NCBI RefSeq assembly: GCF_002158905.1
Contig: NZ_CP021431.1
Span: 3,772,951-3,836,950 of the forward strand
From: Yoonia vestfoldensis
GTDB lineage: Bacteria; Pseudomonadota; Alphaproteobacteria; Rhodobacterales; Rhodobacteraceae
Length of the DNA: 64,000 nt
Direction of reading: 5' to 3'
The position numbers were made by a program, and so were the translations under genes. Shown piece after piece: positions 8,260 through 18,380 of the stretch (its first letter is position 1; each line of letters starts with the position of its first letter). Under the pieces are notes generated by a model. That model did not search any database. It was given only the letters and a program-made list of their open reading frames with translations, and was not told the origin of the DNA.

Positions 8260-10741
8260 CCCGCCATCGCTGCGCCGCCGCATCCTGATCTTGGCGGCCT
8301 CGATGCTGCTGGGGGCGGCTGTGCTGCTGATGACTTTCATTTCGGATTACGCCAATCGCGCCGCCGATCAGGCGCTTGACCGCCTGTTATCTGCCGCCGC
8401 CCTGTCGATCGCCGGCGCCGTGCTGGTCGAGGACGGGGCGGTGGTGGTCGAAATGCCCTTTGCCGCCTTCGCGATGGTCTCGGGCGAGGAACGCGTATTC
8501 TATACCGTGCTTGGCCCGCAAGGCGAGCATGTGACAGGCTATGCCGATCTTGCGCCCGAGACACCGCTGGCCGCATCGGTCGATCCGGTGTTTTCAGACA
8601 TCCGCCATAATGACGAAGCGGTGCGCATGGTCCGGCTGGGGCGATTGATTTCGACCGCCGAAGGCACCGGATGGGTCACGATCAGGGTTGCTGAGACCCG
8701 TGGCGCGCGCGCCGCCCTGGCGGCTGAAATCGTGGGGGCCGCGCTGGTGCCGGTGGCTGTGCTGACGCTGCTGGCGCTGGCGCTGGTCTGGATCGTGATC
8801 GGGCGCGCCTTTGCGCCGCTTGCGGTGATCGACCGGGCCTTGCGGCAGCGGCGGCCTGACGATCTGTCCTCGCTGGACGTGCCGGTGCCGGTCGAGGTGC
8901 AGCGCCTTGTCGGTGGGCTGAACAATTTCATGGGCCGGTTGGAACAATCCACCGCCCGGATGGGGGATCTGGTCACCGAGGCCGCGCATCAGGTGCGCAA
9001 TCCGCTGGCGTCATTGCGGGCGCAATCGGAAATGGCGCTGGATGAACCCGATGCCGCCGAATTGCGCGCGCGCGTCGGGCGTATTCATACCTCGGCGGTC
9101 GAGGCAAGCCATCTGGTGACCCAGCTTTTGATGGATGCCACCATTTCCCACCGGATGGAAACCGCAGTGATACGCGCGATCCCCATCGTCGCGCTGGTGG
9201 ATGAGGTCGTCGGCAGGCTGGACCCTGATCTGCGCCCGCGTGTCACGCCGCAGATCGGGCCGGGCACCGATACGCTGGTGGTCATGGGCGACCGCGTCGG
9301 GCTGCGTGAAATGCTGCGCAACCTGATCGACAATGCGCTGGCCTACGCGCCCGGCATGATCGAGGTCGCCATCGCCGCCCAGACCGACGGCACGGTGCGG
9401 CTGGCGGTGCTGGACCGGGGGCCGGGCATCAGCGACGCCGACAAGGCGCGTGTGCTGCAACGATTCGTGCGCGGCAGCGGTGCCAGCGGCACGGTCGGAT
9501 CGGGGCTGGGGCTTGCGATCGCGCAGCGTGTTGTGACCGGCCATGGCGGCAAGCTGACCCTCTGCGACAGGGCGGGCGGCGGTTTGGAAATTGTCGTGGC
9601 CTTGCCGGTCGTCGATAAACAACAGCCCGATAAACAACAGCCCGGTGCCCCGCAGCGCAAGCGCGCCCCCGTGGCCGGGGTGCTGTTATGCGCCGCGCTG
9701 GTCACGGCGCTGGACGCGACCTCGCCGCTGTCGGCGGAGCCTTTGCTTTTTGCCGCCAATGGCCCCGAGACGCAGCAGCTGGCAATTGCGGGCACCACGG
9801 ATACGGCGCTGTTTGCGCCTTATATCGCGGCTTTTCAGGCCGGGGCGCCGGGTGTGGCTGTCCGCTATCTCGAAACCGACAGCCTGGCGCTTTACGAAGG
9901 CTTTCTGGCCGGAACGCTGGGCTTTGCGCCTGACCTGCTGATTTCCTCGGCCTCTGATCTGCAGATGAAACTGGCCAATGACGGGCATGCGCTGTCCCAT
10001 CCGTCACCCGGTTTGGCGGCGCTGCCTGCCTGGGCGCAATGGCGCGCCGAGGTGATCGGCTTTACCTATGAACCCGCTGTGATCATCTATAACCCGCGCC
10101 TGATGCCGCCCGGCACGCAGCCCCGCAACCATCTGGACCTGGCCGTGCTGCTGGAACAAGAACCTGCCCGTTTTGCCGGGCGTGTCGCCACCTATGATAT
10201 AGCCCGCAGCGGGCTTGGCTATCTGCTGGCCTCGCAGGATCAGCAGATTTCATCGCAATTCTGGCGGCTGGCGGCGGCCTTTGGGCGGGTCAGCGCGCGG
10301 CTAAGCGATTCAAGCCCGGCCATTCTGGACAATGTCGCCAGCGGAGAGTTGATCCTTGGGTATAATGTCCTGGGGTCCTATGCCTTTGCGCGGCAGGCAG
10401 CGGGCGCGCCTATCGGGATCATCGTGCCGGATGATTATGTGCTGGTGCTGACGCGCAGCATGGTGATCCCCCGCACAGCCCCGAACCCCGATCTGGCGCG
10501 CGCTTTCGTGGATTTCGCATTGTCGCCTGCGGGCCAGCAGGTGGGGGCGGGGCCCTCGGCGCTGGGCGCGATCATGCCGGGCAGCGCAGGCATCTGGACG
10601 CCAGAGCGTATTTCGATGCTGGGGACCGGCGTGATCCAGCCCATCGCGCTGGCGCCGGTGCTGCTGGTGGCGCTTGATCCGCAGCGGCGCAGCCGGTTCT
10701 TGGCCACGTGGCAGGAAATCGTCGCACCAGGCCGCCCGTGA
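8246..10741 (+). CDS. tctE: TctE-type sensor histidine kinase fused to a periplasmic solute-binding domain
   Basis: 831 residues in one uninterrupted frame. Residues 1-455 form a complete TctE-like kinase: helix 1 (~11-33), periplasmic sensor, helix 2 (~160-188), HAMP-like linker, phospho-acceptor His248 (EAAHQVRNPL), N-box (NLIDNAL), G1 DRGPGIS and G2 GSGLGLAI. A linker holds a 5-residue direct repeat (DKQQP twice, encoded by a 15-base repeat at 9615-9644). Then comes a hydrophobic segment (~474-497, VAGVLLCAALVTALDATSPLSA) like a signal anchor, and residues ~498-831 form an extracellular solute-binding protein of the iron/spermidine type (LLFAANGPETQ; FVDFALSPAGQQVGAGP). In related clusters I would expect two separate genes. 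Here either a true fusion puts the binding domain in the periplasm as a tethered sensor, or a stop codon was lost. Confidence 0.85.
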   Translation: MRRPSPPSLRRRILILAASMLLGAAVLLMTFISDYANRAADQALDRLLSAAALSIAGAVLVEDGAVVVEMPFAAFAMVSGEERVFYTVLGPQGEHVTGYADLAPETPLAASVDPVFSDIRHNDEAVRMVRLGRLISTAEGTGWVTIRVAETRGARAALAAEIVGAALVPVAVLTLLALALVWIVIGRAFAPLAVIDRALRQRRPDDLSSLDVPVPVEVQRLVGGLNNFMGRLEQSTARMGDLVTEAAHQVRNPLASLRAQSEMALDEPDAAELRARVGRIHTSAVEASHLVTQLLMDATISHRMETAVIRAIPIVALVDEVVGRLDPDLRPRVTPQIGPGTDTLVVMGDRVGLREMLRNLIDNALAYAPGMIEVAIAAQTDGTVRLAVLDRGPGISDADKARVLQRFVRGSGASGTVGSGLGLAIAQRVVTGHGGKLTLCDRAGGGLEIVVALPVVDKQQPDKQQPGAPQRKRAPVAGVLLCAALVTALDATSPLSAEPLLFAANGPETQQLAIAGTTDTALFAPYIAAFQAGAPGVAVRYLETDSLALYEGFLAGTLGFAPDLLISSASDLQMKLANDGHALSHPSPGLAALPAWAQWRAEVIGFTYEPAVIIYNPRLMPPGTQPRNHLDLAVLLEQEPARFAGRVATYDIARSGLGYLLASQDQQISSQFWRLAAAFGRVSARLSDSSPAILDNVASGELILGYNVLGSYAFARQAAGAPIGIIVPDDYVLVLTRSMVIPRTAPNPDLARAFVDFALSPAGQQVGAGPSALGAIMPGSAGIWTPERISMLGTGVIQPIALAPVLLVALDPQRRSRFLATWQEIVAPGRP

Positions 10742-10926
10742 CACCCTGATGACAGGACGGTGACAGGAACCGCTGCTAGGCTTTGCCGCAGTCGGGTATA
10801 GGAGGTGCCGGGACTGGGGGGAAACCGCAAGCGCATGGCGATGGGCCATGGTTGCGCGCCTGTTCCAGACAACCTTTTGCTCTGCTCCGCGCTTGCGCGG
10901 TCATCTAGATCTTTTGGGAGGAAAAC

Positions 10927-11880
10927 ATGAAGAATTTTGGTATCGCGGCCTTTGTGGCGGCGTCGGTCATGGCATCTGCCGCCGTGGCGCAAGTGTCCGA
11001 ATTGCGGATCATGGCACCGGCAGGCCCGGGTGGCGGCTGGGACCAGACCGCGCGCACGATCCAGTCCACGCTGCAAAGCGAAGGGCTTGTGCCGAATATC
11101 CAGGTTGAAAACGTGGCCGGGGCCGGTGGCACCATCGGGTTGCAGCAATTCGTCAACCGCTCGACCGGGGATGCGTCGGCGACGATCGTCGGCGGCTATG
11201 TGATGGTCGGTGCGATCATCGCCAACGACAGCGCCGTGACGCTGGGTGACATCACCCCGCTGGCGCGTCTGACGGGTGAATATGTCGTGGTCGTGGCCAG
11301 TGCCGACAGCCCGATCAACACGGCCGAAGACCTTGCCAATGCGCTGCGCGCCGATATCGGTGCCGTGACCTGGGCGGGCGGTTCTGCCGGTGGCGTCGAT
11401 CACATCGCTGCGGGCAAATTCGCGCAGGCCGCCGGTGTCGCCCCCGAGGCGATCAATTACATCCCCTATTCTGGCGGTGGTGAGGCGTTGGCCGCGATCC
11501 TGGGTGGTCAGGTCAGCGTCGGCGTGTCGGGGTTCAGCGAGTTTTCCAGCCAGATCGAGGCCGGTGCGCTGAAGGTCATCGGCATCACCGCGCCGGAACG
11601 TCAGGCCTATCTGGACGCGCCGACCTTTGTCGAACAGGGCTTTGACGTCGATGTGCAGAACTGGCGCATGATCGCCGCCGCCCCCGGTATCAGCGATGCC
11701 GAACGCGCCGCGCTGTTGGATGTGATCGGCACGATGGCGGCCTCTGACACATGGAACGCGGAACTGGAAACCAAGGGCTGGGTGAATACTTTCCTCGCCG
11801 GTGACGATTTCGCCGCCTATCTGGACGAACAGATCAGCGCGACGACCGCGATCCTCGCTGATCTGGGTATCACAGAGTAA
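10927..11880 (+). CDS. tctC: Tripartite tricarboxylate transporter, substrate-binding protein
   Basis: 317 residues with a signal peptide ([21 protein letters not shown]) and the TctC/Bug fold: [17 protein letters not shown] near the N-terminus (ligand carboxylate-binding loop), [14 protein letters not shown], and [26 protein letters not shown]. It binds a di- or tricarboxylate in the periplasm and passes it to TctAB. A GGGAGGAAAAC ribosome site lies just before the ATG. The 185 bases upstream are the probable TctD-controlled promoter region, but no operator is obvious. The next gene overlaps its stop by one base. Confidence 0.92.
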   Translation: MKNFGIAAFVAASVMASAAVAQVSELRIMAPAGPGGGWDQTARTIQSTLQSEGLVPNIQVENVAGAGGTIGLQQFVNRSTGDASATIVGGYVMVGAIIANDSAVTLGDITPLARLTGEYVVVVASADSPINTAEDLANALRADIGAVTWAGGSAGGVDHIAAGKFAQAAGVAPEAINYIPYSGGGEALAAILGGQVSVGVSGFSEFSSQIEAGALKVIGITAPERQAYLDAPTFVEQGFDVDVQNWRMIAAAPGISDAERAALLDVIGTMAASDTWNAELETKGWVNTFLAGDDFAAYLDEQISATTAILADLGITE

Positions 11881-12431
11881 TGTCGGGCGATCCGAAAAAC
11901 CAAGCAGCCGAAGAGGACCTTCGGCTGCCTTTCGACGACGAGGCCGGGCGCGGCACCGGCAAACGCGATCTGGCGGGGCTGTTGATCGCAGGGGCGCTGT
12001 TCGCGCTGGCCATGGTCATCGTCAATGACGCATCCGGCTATCCGATCCGTCGGTCCTATGCCAAGTTCGGCCCAGAGATCGTGCCTTATCTGGTCGCTGC
12101 GGGTATTTCGGTCATGGCCGTGATCACCGCGATCATGGCATGGCGCGGCGGTTTCGAGGCACGTGATCCGCTGAATATCGGCGCGTTGTCATGGCTGGTC
12201 GGCGGCATCGTGATCGAGATTTTCATGCTTTACGGCGGCACTGGTTTCATTGCGGGCTCTGCCGTCTTGTTTGCTTTTGCGGCGCGGGCCTTCGGGCAGG
12301 CGACGCTGCTGTTGAACCTTGCCATCGGGGCCGTGCTGTCGACGCTGCTGTATCTGCTGTTCCGCTACGGGCTGGGGCTGTCGCTGCCAGCCGGTCCGGT
12401 CGAGCAGACCATCGATCTTTTGCTGAGGTAA
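11880..12431 (+). CDS. tctB: Tripartite tricarboxylate transporter, small membrane subunit
   Basis: 183 residues. A charged cytoplasmic N-terminus of ~35 residues is followed by four hydrophobic helices (starting LAGLLIAGALFALAMVIV, then VPYLVAAGISVMAVITAIMA, LSWLVGGIVIEIFMLY, and the pair FIAGSAVLFAFAARA / LLNLAIGAVLSTLLYLLFRY). This matches TctB in size and topology. Its start overlaps the tctC stop (TAATG) and tctA follows after 4 bases, so translation is coupled. Confidence 0.88.
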   Translation: MSGDPKNQAAEEDLRLPFDDEAGRGTGKRDLAGLLIAGALFALAMVIVNDASGYPIRRSYAKFGPEIVPYLVAAGISVMAVITAIMAWRGGFEARDPLNIGALSWLVGGIVIEIFMLYGGTGFIAGSAVLFAFAARAFGQATLLLNLAIGAVLSTLLYLLFRYGLGLSLPAGPVEQTIDLLLR

Positions 12432-12435
12432 GCGC

Positions 12436-13956
12436 ATGGATACCTTCATTCTGTTGTTCGAGGGTCTGGCGACCGCGACGCAACCCTCAAACCTGATGTT
12501 CGCATTGCTGGGCGTGATGCTGGGCACCGCCGTGGGCGTCATGCCGGGCATCGGCCCTGCGCTGACCGTCGCGCTATTGCTGCCGGTCAGCCTGTCCTTT
12601 GGCGCGACGGGGTCGATGATCATGTTTGCGGGCATCTATTACGGGGGCATGTATGGGGGCGCGATATCCTCGATCCTGCTGAACACGCCGGGGGAGACCG
12701 CGTCAATTATGACCGCGCTCGAAGGCAACCGCATGGCCAAACGTGGCCGGGGCGGCAAGGCCTTGGGTGCGGCGGCCTTCGGGTCGTTCTTTGGCGGGAT
12801 GTTTGCGACGCTGGGTCTGGCGGTTGTCGCGCCTTTCATGGTGATGGTCGCGCTGTCATTTGGCACGGCGGAATATTTCGCGCTGATGGTTTTGTCCTTC
12901 ATGACCGTCTCGGCGGCCTTCGGCGGGTCGATGTCGCGCGGGCTGACGGCGTTGTTCATCGGTCTGACCATCGGCATCGTCGGCACGGACAAGCTGACCG
13001 GGCAGGTGCGGCTTGCCTTCGGCATCCCCGAGATGAGCGACAATATCTCGATCGCCATCGTGGCTGTCGGTCTTTTTGCCATTGGCGAGACGATGTATCT
13101 GGCCTCGCAATCTGTGAACCACAAGACCAAGGCGCAGGCGGTATCGGGGTCTGTCTGGCTGAACTGGGCCGATTTCAAACGCTGCATCCGCCCCTATATC
13201 CGTGGCACCGGCCTTGGGTTCCTGTTCGGCCCATTGCCCACGGGCGGGGCGGAAATCCCGACCTTTCTGTCCTATACAACCGAAAAACGTCTGGCGACCG
13301 GCGAAGCGCGCCGCGAATTTGACGAAGGTCTGGGCGCCATCGAAGGTGTCGCCGGACCAGAGGCTGCCAATAACGCCTCTGCCGCGGGCACGCTGATCCC
13401 GCTTTTGACGCTGGGTCTGCCCACCTCGGCCACGGCGGCGATGATGCTGGCGGGGTTCCAGCAATATGGGCTGCAACCCGGCCCGCTGTTGTTTACCAAC
13501 AACGCCGAGCTGGTCTGGGGGCTGGTGGCCAGCCTGTTCATCGCCAACCTGATGCTGGTCGTGCTGAACGTGCCGTTCATCGGGATCTGGGTCAAACTGC
13601 TGACAATCCCGCGCCCGTGGCTTTACGCGGGTATCCTGTGTTTCGCGACGCTGGGGATCGTCGGTGCGCAAGGCTCGCCTTTCGCGCTGATCCTGTTGCT
13701 GGGCTTTGGCTTGATCGGCTTCGTGATGCGCCGGTTCGGTTATCCTTTGGCGCCAGCGCTGGTCGGTGCGATCCTTGGGCCATTGGCCGAGGAACAGCTG
13801 CGCCGTGGTCTGATGATCAATCAGGGTGACTGGATGTTCCTGATCGAATCCCGCATCGCGCTGGTGATCTATGCGATCGCCCTGCTGTCGGTCTTTGGTC
13901 CGCGTCTTTGGGCGCTGCTGCGCAAGGCCACCGCCAAGACCAGCGCCGCCAGATGA
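12436..13956 (+). CDS. tctA: Tripartite tricarboxylate transporter, large permease subunit
   Basis: 506 residues, about a dozen hydrophobic helices, with the TctA signatures [17 protein letters not shown] near residue 36, [20 protein letters not shown] near residue 68, and [20 protein letters not shown] in the second half. It forms the sodium- or proton-driven channel for citrate-like acids with TctB and TctC. It is the last gene of the tctCBA operon and is followed immediately by a terminator hairpin. Confidence 0.93.
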   Translation: MDTFILLFEGLATATQPSNLMFALLGVMLGTAVGVMPGIGPALTVALLLPVSLSFGATGSMIMFAGIYYGGMYGGAISSILLNTPGETASIMTALEGNRMAKRGRGGKALGAAAFGSFFGGMFATLGLAVVAPFMVMVALSFGTAEYFALMVLSFMTVSAAFGGSMSRGLTALFIGLTIGIVGTDKLTGQVRLAFGIPEMSDNISIAIVAVGLFAIGETMYLASQSVNHKTKAQAVSGSVWLNWADFKRCIRPYIRGTGLGFLFGPLPTGGAEIPTFLSYTTEKRLATGEARREFDEGLGAIEGVAGPEAANNASAAGTLIPLLTLGLPTSATAAMMLAGFQQYGLQPGPLLFTNNAELVWGLVASLFIANLMLVVLNVPFIGIWVKLLTIPRPWLYAGILCFATLGIVGAQGSPFALILLLGFGLIGFVMRRFGYPLAPALVGAILGPLAEEQLRRGLMINQGDWMFLIESRIALVIYAIALLSVFGPRLWALLRKATAKTSAAR

Positions 13957-13962
13957 AAAGCG

Positions 13963-14008
13963 AGGCGCGACGGGGCGGATTGACCGCTTCGTCGCGCCTG
14001 CGTTTTTG
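13963..14008 (+). terminator. Rho-independent terminator after tctA
   Basis: A perfect 10-base stem (AGGCGCGACG / CGTCGCGCCT) 7 bases past the tctA stop, followed by GCGTTTTT. It ends the tctCBA transcript and separates it from the DUF418 gene. Confidence 0.75.
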
Positions 14009-14067
14009 GGGCGATCCCGACCGGTCAATGCCGCTAGACTGCGCCGGTGTCACAAAGGAATCGCCCC

Positions 14068-15201
14068 ATGACCCGCAGCTATGCTGTCGATATCCTGCGC
14101 GGTGCCGCATTGCTGGGCATCGGGATCGTCAACCTGCCGTATCTTGCCCAACCCCTCGCAGCGCAGATGGTCCTGCCCGAGACGATTCTGGACCTTGTCG
14201 CCAAAGGCCTTGTCAGCCTGCTGTGCGAGGGCAAGTTCTTTGTGCTGTTTTCATTCCTGTTTGGATGGGGTTTCGGGGTGCAGCTCGCCTCGGCCGCGCG
14301 GGCGGGACTGCCTGCGGGGCCAAAATATCGCGCGCGGTTGATCGCGCTGGCCTTGTTCGGCGTGGCGCATGCGCTGTTGGTCTTTCCCGGCGACATCCTG
14401 CTGGCCTATGCGATACTGGGTGCCGGGTTATGGTCCCTGCGCGAGGCCAGCCCCCACCGCCTGTGGCGGATTGCGCTATGGATGGTGCCGCTGGCGGCGA
14501 TGGCTTTTGGCCTGTTGGGGGTCCTCGACGGGCTGTCGAGCGCGATGCCACAAGGCGCTGTCGATCTGGGCGGGAACGGATATCGCGGCAGTTTTGCGGC
14601 TGGCGTGGCGCAGCGGCTGTCTGATTGGCCGATCACGCTGCTGGTGGTTGCGCTGTTCAACGGGCCGCTGGCCTTTGGGGCGTTCTGCCTTGGGCTTGCT
14701 GCGCAAAAGCTGGGTTTCTTTGACACAGGCAAAAGGATGCAGGCCAAGCTGGCCACGCGTCTGCCGCTTCTTCTGGCCATCGCTCTGCCAGCGAATGGGA
14801 TCTATGCGGCGGCGATATTGGGGTATCTGCCGGCAGGCTGGCCGACCTATCTGGGATTTGCCGCGCTTGCGCTGGGCGCGCCCGCGCTGGGTGCCGTTTA
14901 TGTCCTGGCGGTGCTGCGTCTTGCGCCGCATCTTGGGCTGCTGGCGCCGGTGGGATCAATGCCGCTGACCGGCTATATCGGGCAGGGTGTGCTGGCGGGT
15001 GCTGTTTTTCATGGCTGGGGGCTTGGCCTGTTCGGCACCCTGGGCAATGCGGCGCTGTTTGGCGTGGCGTGCCTGATCTGGCTGGCGGTGACGGGGGCGG
15101 CGATCCTGTGGCAGCGGCGCTGGGCGCGTGGCCCGCTGGATGCGGCCTTGCGCGCGACGGCGGCAGGGCTGGCCCGGTCAACGCGCCGCCATGCTGGCTA
15201 G
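14068..15201 (+). CDS. DUF418 family membrane protein (YeiB-like)
   Basis: 377 residues from the ATG at 14068, preceded by AAAGGA at the right spacing; a GTG at 14047 is less likely. The start SYAVDILRGAALLGIGIVNL is the typical DUF418 N-terminus. About ten hydrophobic helices follow, with the family-typical short motif FSFLFGWGFG and a C-terminal region rich in GLGLFGTLG-type helices. The family is widespread in bacterial inner membranes and its function is unproven. The stop overlaps the stop of galE on the other strand by 4 bases. Confidence 0.8.
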   Translation: MTRSYAVDILRGAALLGIGIVNLPYLAQPLAAQMVLPETILDLVAKGLVSLLCEGKFFVLFSFLFGWGFGVQLASAARAGLPAGPKYRARLIALALFGVAHALLVFPGDILLAYAILGAGLWSLREASPHRLWRIALWMVPLAAMAFGLLGVLDGLSSAMPQGAVDLGGNGYRGSFAAGVAQRLSDWPITLLVVALFNGPLAFGAFCLGLAAQKLGFFDTGKRMQAKLATRLPLLLAIALPANGIYAAAILGYLPAGWPTYLGFAALALGAPALGAVYVLAVLRLAPHLGLLAPVGSMPLTGYIGQGVLAGAVFHGWGLGLFGTLGNAALFGVACLIWLAVTGAAILWQRRWARGPLDAALRATAAGLARSTRRHAG

Positions 15202-16214
15202 GGCGCGTCATAGCCCTTAGGATTGCTGGATTGCCATGCCCAGGTGCTGGCGGTCATCGCATCCAGATCATGCGTGGCCTGCCAGCCCAGTTCGGCCTGC
15301 GCGCGCGCCGGATTGGCCTGCATCGCGGCGATATCGCCTGCGCGGCGGGGGGCTTGGACGGTGGGGATCCTCTGGCCGCAGGCACGCTCGAACGCGCGCA
15401 GCATGTCGATCACGCTATAGCTTTGGCCGGTGCCGATGTTGAAAGGCCGCGCGCCGGGGCTGCGGGCCGCGTAATCAAGCGCCGCGACATGCGCGCGGGC
15501 CAGATCGACGACATGGATGTAATCGCGCAGGCCGGTGCCGTCCGGCGTGTCGTAATCATCGCCGAAGATCGTCAGCGCCGGACGCAGCCCCACCGCGACC
15601 TGCGCGATATAGGGCATCAGGTTATTGGGGATATCCTTGGGGTCTTCGCCGATCCGGGCAGAGCCATGCGCCCCCACGGGGTTGAAATAGCGCAACAGCA
15701 CGGCGCTGCGGGCCGGATCAGCGGCGGCCCAATCGGTCAGCACCTGTTCGGCCATCAATTTCGTGCGGCCATAGACCGACGTCGGGCGGGTCGGATGCGC
15801 CTCGTCATAGGGCAGGTAATCAGGTTCGCCGTAAACCGTGGCCGAGGATGAAAAGATGATCCGGCGGCATCCGGCCCTGTCCATGGCATGCAGCAGCGCC
15901 AAGGTGCCGCCAACGTTGACATCATAATAGGCCAGCGGTTTTTGCTGGCTTTCGCCCACCGCTTTCAGCCCTGCGAAATGCACGACAGCCTCGGGCGCGA
16001 AATCCTGCATCACGCGGTCCAGCATGGCGGCATCGCGTACATCGCCGCGCAGATCGATCATCGGGCCATTCGACAGGCGGCGCACGCGGGTCAGCACCTC
16101 TGGCGTGGCATTGCTGTAATTATCCAGCACGCAGACCTTATGGCCCTGCGCGATCAGTTCGATCAATGTATGGCTGCCGATATATCCGGCGCCGCCGGTG
16201 ACAAGTACGCGCAT
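15198..16214 (-). CDS. galE: UDP-glucose 4-epimerase
   Basis: 338 residues of the extended short-chain dehydrogenase type. NAD-binding GGAGYIGSH at residues 7-15, DVRD, VHFAGLKAVGES, the catalytic SSSATVYG and YGRTKLMAEQ (Tyr/Lys pair), then LRYFNPVGAH, GDDYDTPDGTGLRDYIHV and GTGQSYSV, all canonical GalE motifs. It interconverts UDP-glucose and UDP-galactose for polysaccharide synthesis. The gene lies 21 bases downstream of the manC fragment on the same strand, so both belonged to an exopolysaccharide or capsule operon that was cut by the neighbouring insertion. Confidence 0.93.
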   Translation of the reverse strand: MRVLVTGGAGYIGSHTLIELIAQGHKVCVLDNYSNATPEVLTRVRRLSNGPMIDLRGDVRDAAMLDRVMQDFAPEAVVHFAGLKAVGESQQKPLAYYDVNVGGTLALLHAMDRAGCRRIIFSSSATVYGEPDYLPYDEAHPTRPTSVYGRTKLMAEQVLTDWAAADPARSAVLLRYFNPVGAHGSARIGEDPKDIPNNLMPYIAQVAVGLRPALTIFGDDYDTPDGTGLRDYIHVVDLARAHVAALDYAARSPGARPFNIGTGQSYSVIDMLRAFERACGQRIPTVQAPRRAGDIAAMQANPARAQAELGWQATHDLDAMTASTWAWQSSNPKGYDAP

Positions 16215-16235
16215 CCTTGGTCTTTCGTCAGGCCG

Positions 16236-17571
16236 CTAGTCGCGGGCATAGATATCTTCATAGCGGATGATATCATCCTCGCCCAGATAGCTGCCGGTTT
16301 GCACTTCGATCAGGACCACGGGCAGTTTGCCCGGATTTTCCAACCGGTGGGTTGATCCGAGCGGAATATAGATGGATTCGTTTTCGGTCAGCAGTTTCAC
16401 CGTTCCGTCACAGGTGACCCGCGCGGTGCCCTGCACGACGATCCAATGTTCGGCGCGGTGGTGATGCGATTGCAGCGACAGCGCGGCACCCGCATCCACG
16501 ACGATCCGCTTGACCTGAAACCGATCACCCGTGGCAAGGCTTTCGAACCAGCCCCAGGGGCGGTGATCCTTGGGAAAGCTTTCGGCCTGACAGGCACCCC
16601 GCGCTTTCAACAGCGCGACGGCCTGTTTGACGTCCTGCGTGCGGCTTTTGTGGCTGATCAGCACGGCATCGGGCATGGCGACGGCGATGATGTCCTGCAA
16701 GCCGATGCCGACGATCACCTGTCCGTCATTTTCGGACCGCAGCAGCGTATCGGTGCAATCGATCGCATGGGCCGGACCGGATAGCGCCAGACCGTCGGTT
16801 TCGGTTTCGCGCCAGACCGCTGTCCAATCGCCCAGATCAGACCAGCGCCCCGCATATGGGGCCACGCTAAGGTTGTCGGCCTGTTCCATCACCGCGTAAT
16901 CAATGGAAATCGCGGGCGCGCGGCCCCATGGTTCCGGCGCAAGCCGCAGAAATCCCAGATCATGGCTTGCGTCATCCACGGCTGTCTGCACCGCCTCGAC
17001 CATATCGGGGGCATAGAGCGCATAGGCGGCCAGGATATCCTTGACGGTGAACAAGAACAGGCCCGCGTTCCATAGATAGCGCCCCTCGGCCAGCATCTTG
17101 GCGGCGCGGGCGGCATCGGGCTTTTCGACGAAACTGACCAGCGGTGTGATCTGCGGATCATCCTGGAGCGGGGCTGCGAGCTCAAGATAGCCATAGCCGG
17201 TCTCCGCCCGTTCGGGCGTGATGCCAAAAGCGACGATCTGCCCGGCCGCGGCGGCGGGAATGGCCGCGGCAACAATTTGGGCGAACAAGGCCGCATCGGG
17301 GATCACATGATCAGAGGGGGCGACCAGCATCAGCGCGTCAGGATCGCTCTGGGCCAGATGCAAGGCGGCGGCCAGAACGGCAGGGCCGGTATCGCGCGGG
17401 GCGGGTTCGATCAGCACGGCCTGCGGCGTGATGCCCATGGCTTGCATCTGTTGCACCGCGATGAACCGGAACTGGTCCGCCGTCACGACCAGCGGCGCCG
17501 CAAAGACATCGCCGCCCAGCCGGGTCAGGCTGGCTTGGAACAGGCTGCCCGTGCCTGCGAGCGCGGAAAAT
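16236..17571 (-). pseudogene. manC: Mannose-1-phosphate guanylyltransferase / mannose-6-phosphate isomerase, 5' truncated
   Basis: About 444 residues of a ManC/CpsB-like bifunctional enzyme remain. The sequence begins at MPFSALAGTGSLFQASLTRL, which corresponds to roughly residue 27 of normal members. The lost N-terminus carries the nucleotide-binding GGSGTRLWPLSR signature, so guanylyltransferase activity is probably gone. The rest is intact: VLIEPAPRDTGPAVLAAALH, LVAPSDHVI, SFVEKPD, YLWNAGLFLF, AISIDYAVMEQ, and the C-terminal cupin with HHHRAEHWIVVQG. The break coincides exactly with the IS6-family element end at 17572. The frame runs on into the IS to 17807, but that part is IS sequence. 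Confidence 0.85.
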
Positions 17572-18380
17572 GGCATTGCCAAGTTGTTTGTGCTGCTCGA
17601 CTTGGGTAGAGGTGCAGCATGCAAATCCCATCGTCCATGCCGCGCCTGAAGGGCTTTCGTTATCCGCGTGAGGTCGTTGCTTATGCGGTTTGGGCGTACC
17701 ACCGCTTTGCCCTGAGCACGGCGGATGTGGAAGACCTGTTGGCGGAGCGCGGCGTGATTGTCAGCCGCGAAGCTATCCGCCTTTGGGTCAACCGGTTTGG
17801 CACGCATTTTGCGGGCTGTATCCGTCGGGATCGATTACGTCCGAACGACAAATGGCACATGGACGAGGTTGTGATCACGATCAATGGCGTGAAGCACTGG
17901 CTGTGGCGTGCGGTGGATGCCAACGGCGACACACTTGATATTCTTATGCAAACACGGCGCAATGCCAAAGCCGCAAAGCGCTTTCTGGCAAAGCTGATTG
18001 CTCAATTTGGCCAACCGAGGGTGATCATCACCGACAAACTGCGTAGCTACATCAAACCAATCGCACGCCAGGCACCGGGAGCCGATCACCGTGCCCACAA
18101 GGGGCTTAACAATCGAATAGAAGGCAGCCACAGGCCGACGCGGCGACGAGAGAAAATCATGGGCCGATTTAAATCGCCAAGACAAGCGCAACGTTTCCTT
18201 GCAGCCCATGACCAGATCAACACGATCTTCAAACCTCGCCGCTATCGCCTCACCGCTAACTCCTATCGTCATGCAAGGGCAGATGCGTTCAACCTCTGGG
18301 CCGACTATGCCCGCGAGATGACCGCCTGACGGGCTTGGCTCAGGTTGCATTCGGTTCGGTAAAAATAACTTGGCAACGCC
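17572..18380 (+). mobile_element. IS6-family insertion sequence
   Basis: 809 bp bounded by imperfect terminal inverted repeats: left GGCATTGCCAAGTT, right (inverted) GGCGTTGCCAAGTT, with similarity extending a few bases further inward. It encodes one transposase. The 8 bases outside the left end (CGGAAAAT) and right end (TCTTTGTG) differ. A simple IS6 insertion would leave identical 8-base flanks, so this copy lies at a recombination junction: manC is broken on its left and an IS91-type transposase on its right. Confidence 0.88.
17619..18329 (+). CDS. IS6-family transposase
   Basis: 236 residues, the usual length for the IS26 group. N-terminal helix-turn-helix region (FRYPREVVAYAVWAYHRFALS; GVIVSREAIRLWVNRFG), then the DDE core: WHMDEVVITINGVKHWLWRAVD (first Asp), VIITDKLRSY (second Asp), and NNRIEGSHRPTRRREKIMGRFKS (Glu). 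All three catalytic positions are present, so it is probably active. It mediates replicative transposition and cointegrate formation between replicons. Confidence 0.92.
   Translation: MQIPSSMPRLKGFRYPREVVAYAVWAYHRFALSTADVEDLLAERGVIVSREAIRLWVNRFGTHFAGCIRRDRLRPNDKWHMDEVVITINGVKHWLWRAVDANGDTLDILMQTRRNAKAAKRFLAKLIAQFGQPRVIITDKLRSYIKPIARQAPGADHRAHKGLNNRIEGSHRPTRRREKIMGRFKSPRQAQRFLAAHDQINTIFKPRRYRLTANSYRHARADAFNLWADYAREMTA

Noticed and set aside
15069..15851. 260-codon plus-strand frame over the DUF418/galE junction
   Set aside because: It overlaps two well-supported genes and shows only antisense galE patterns.
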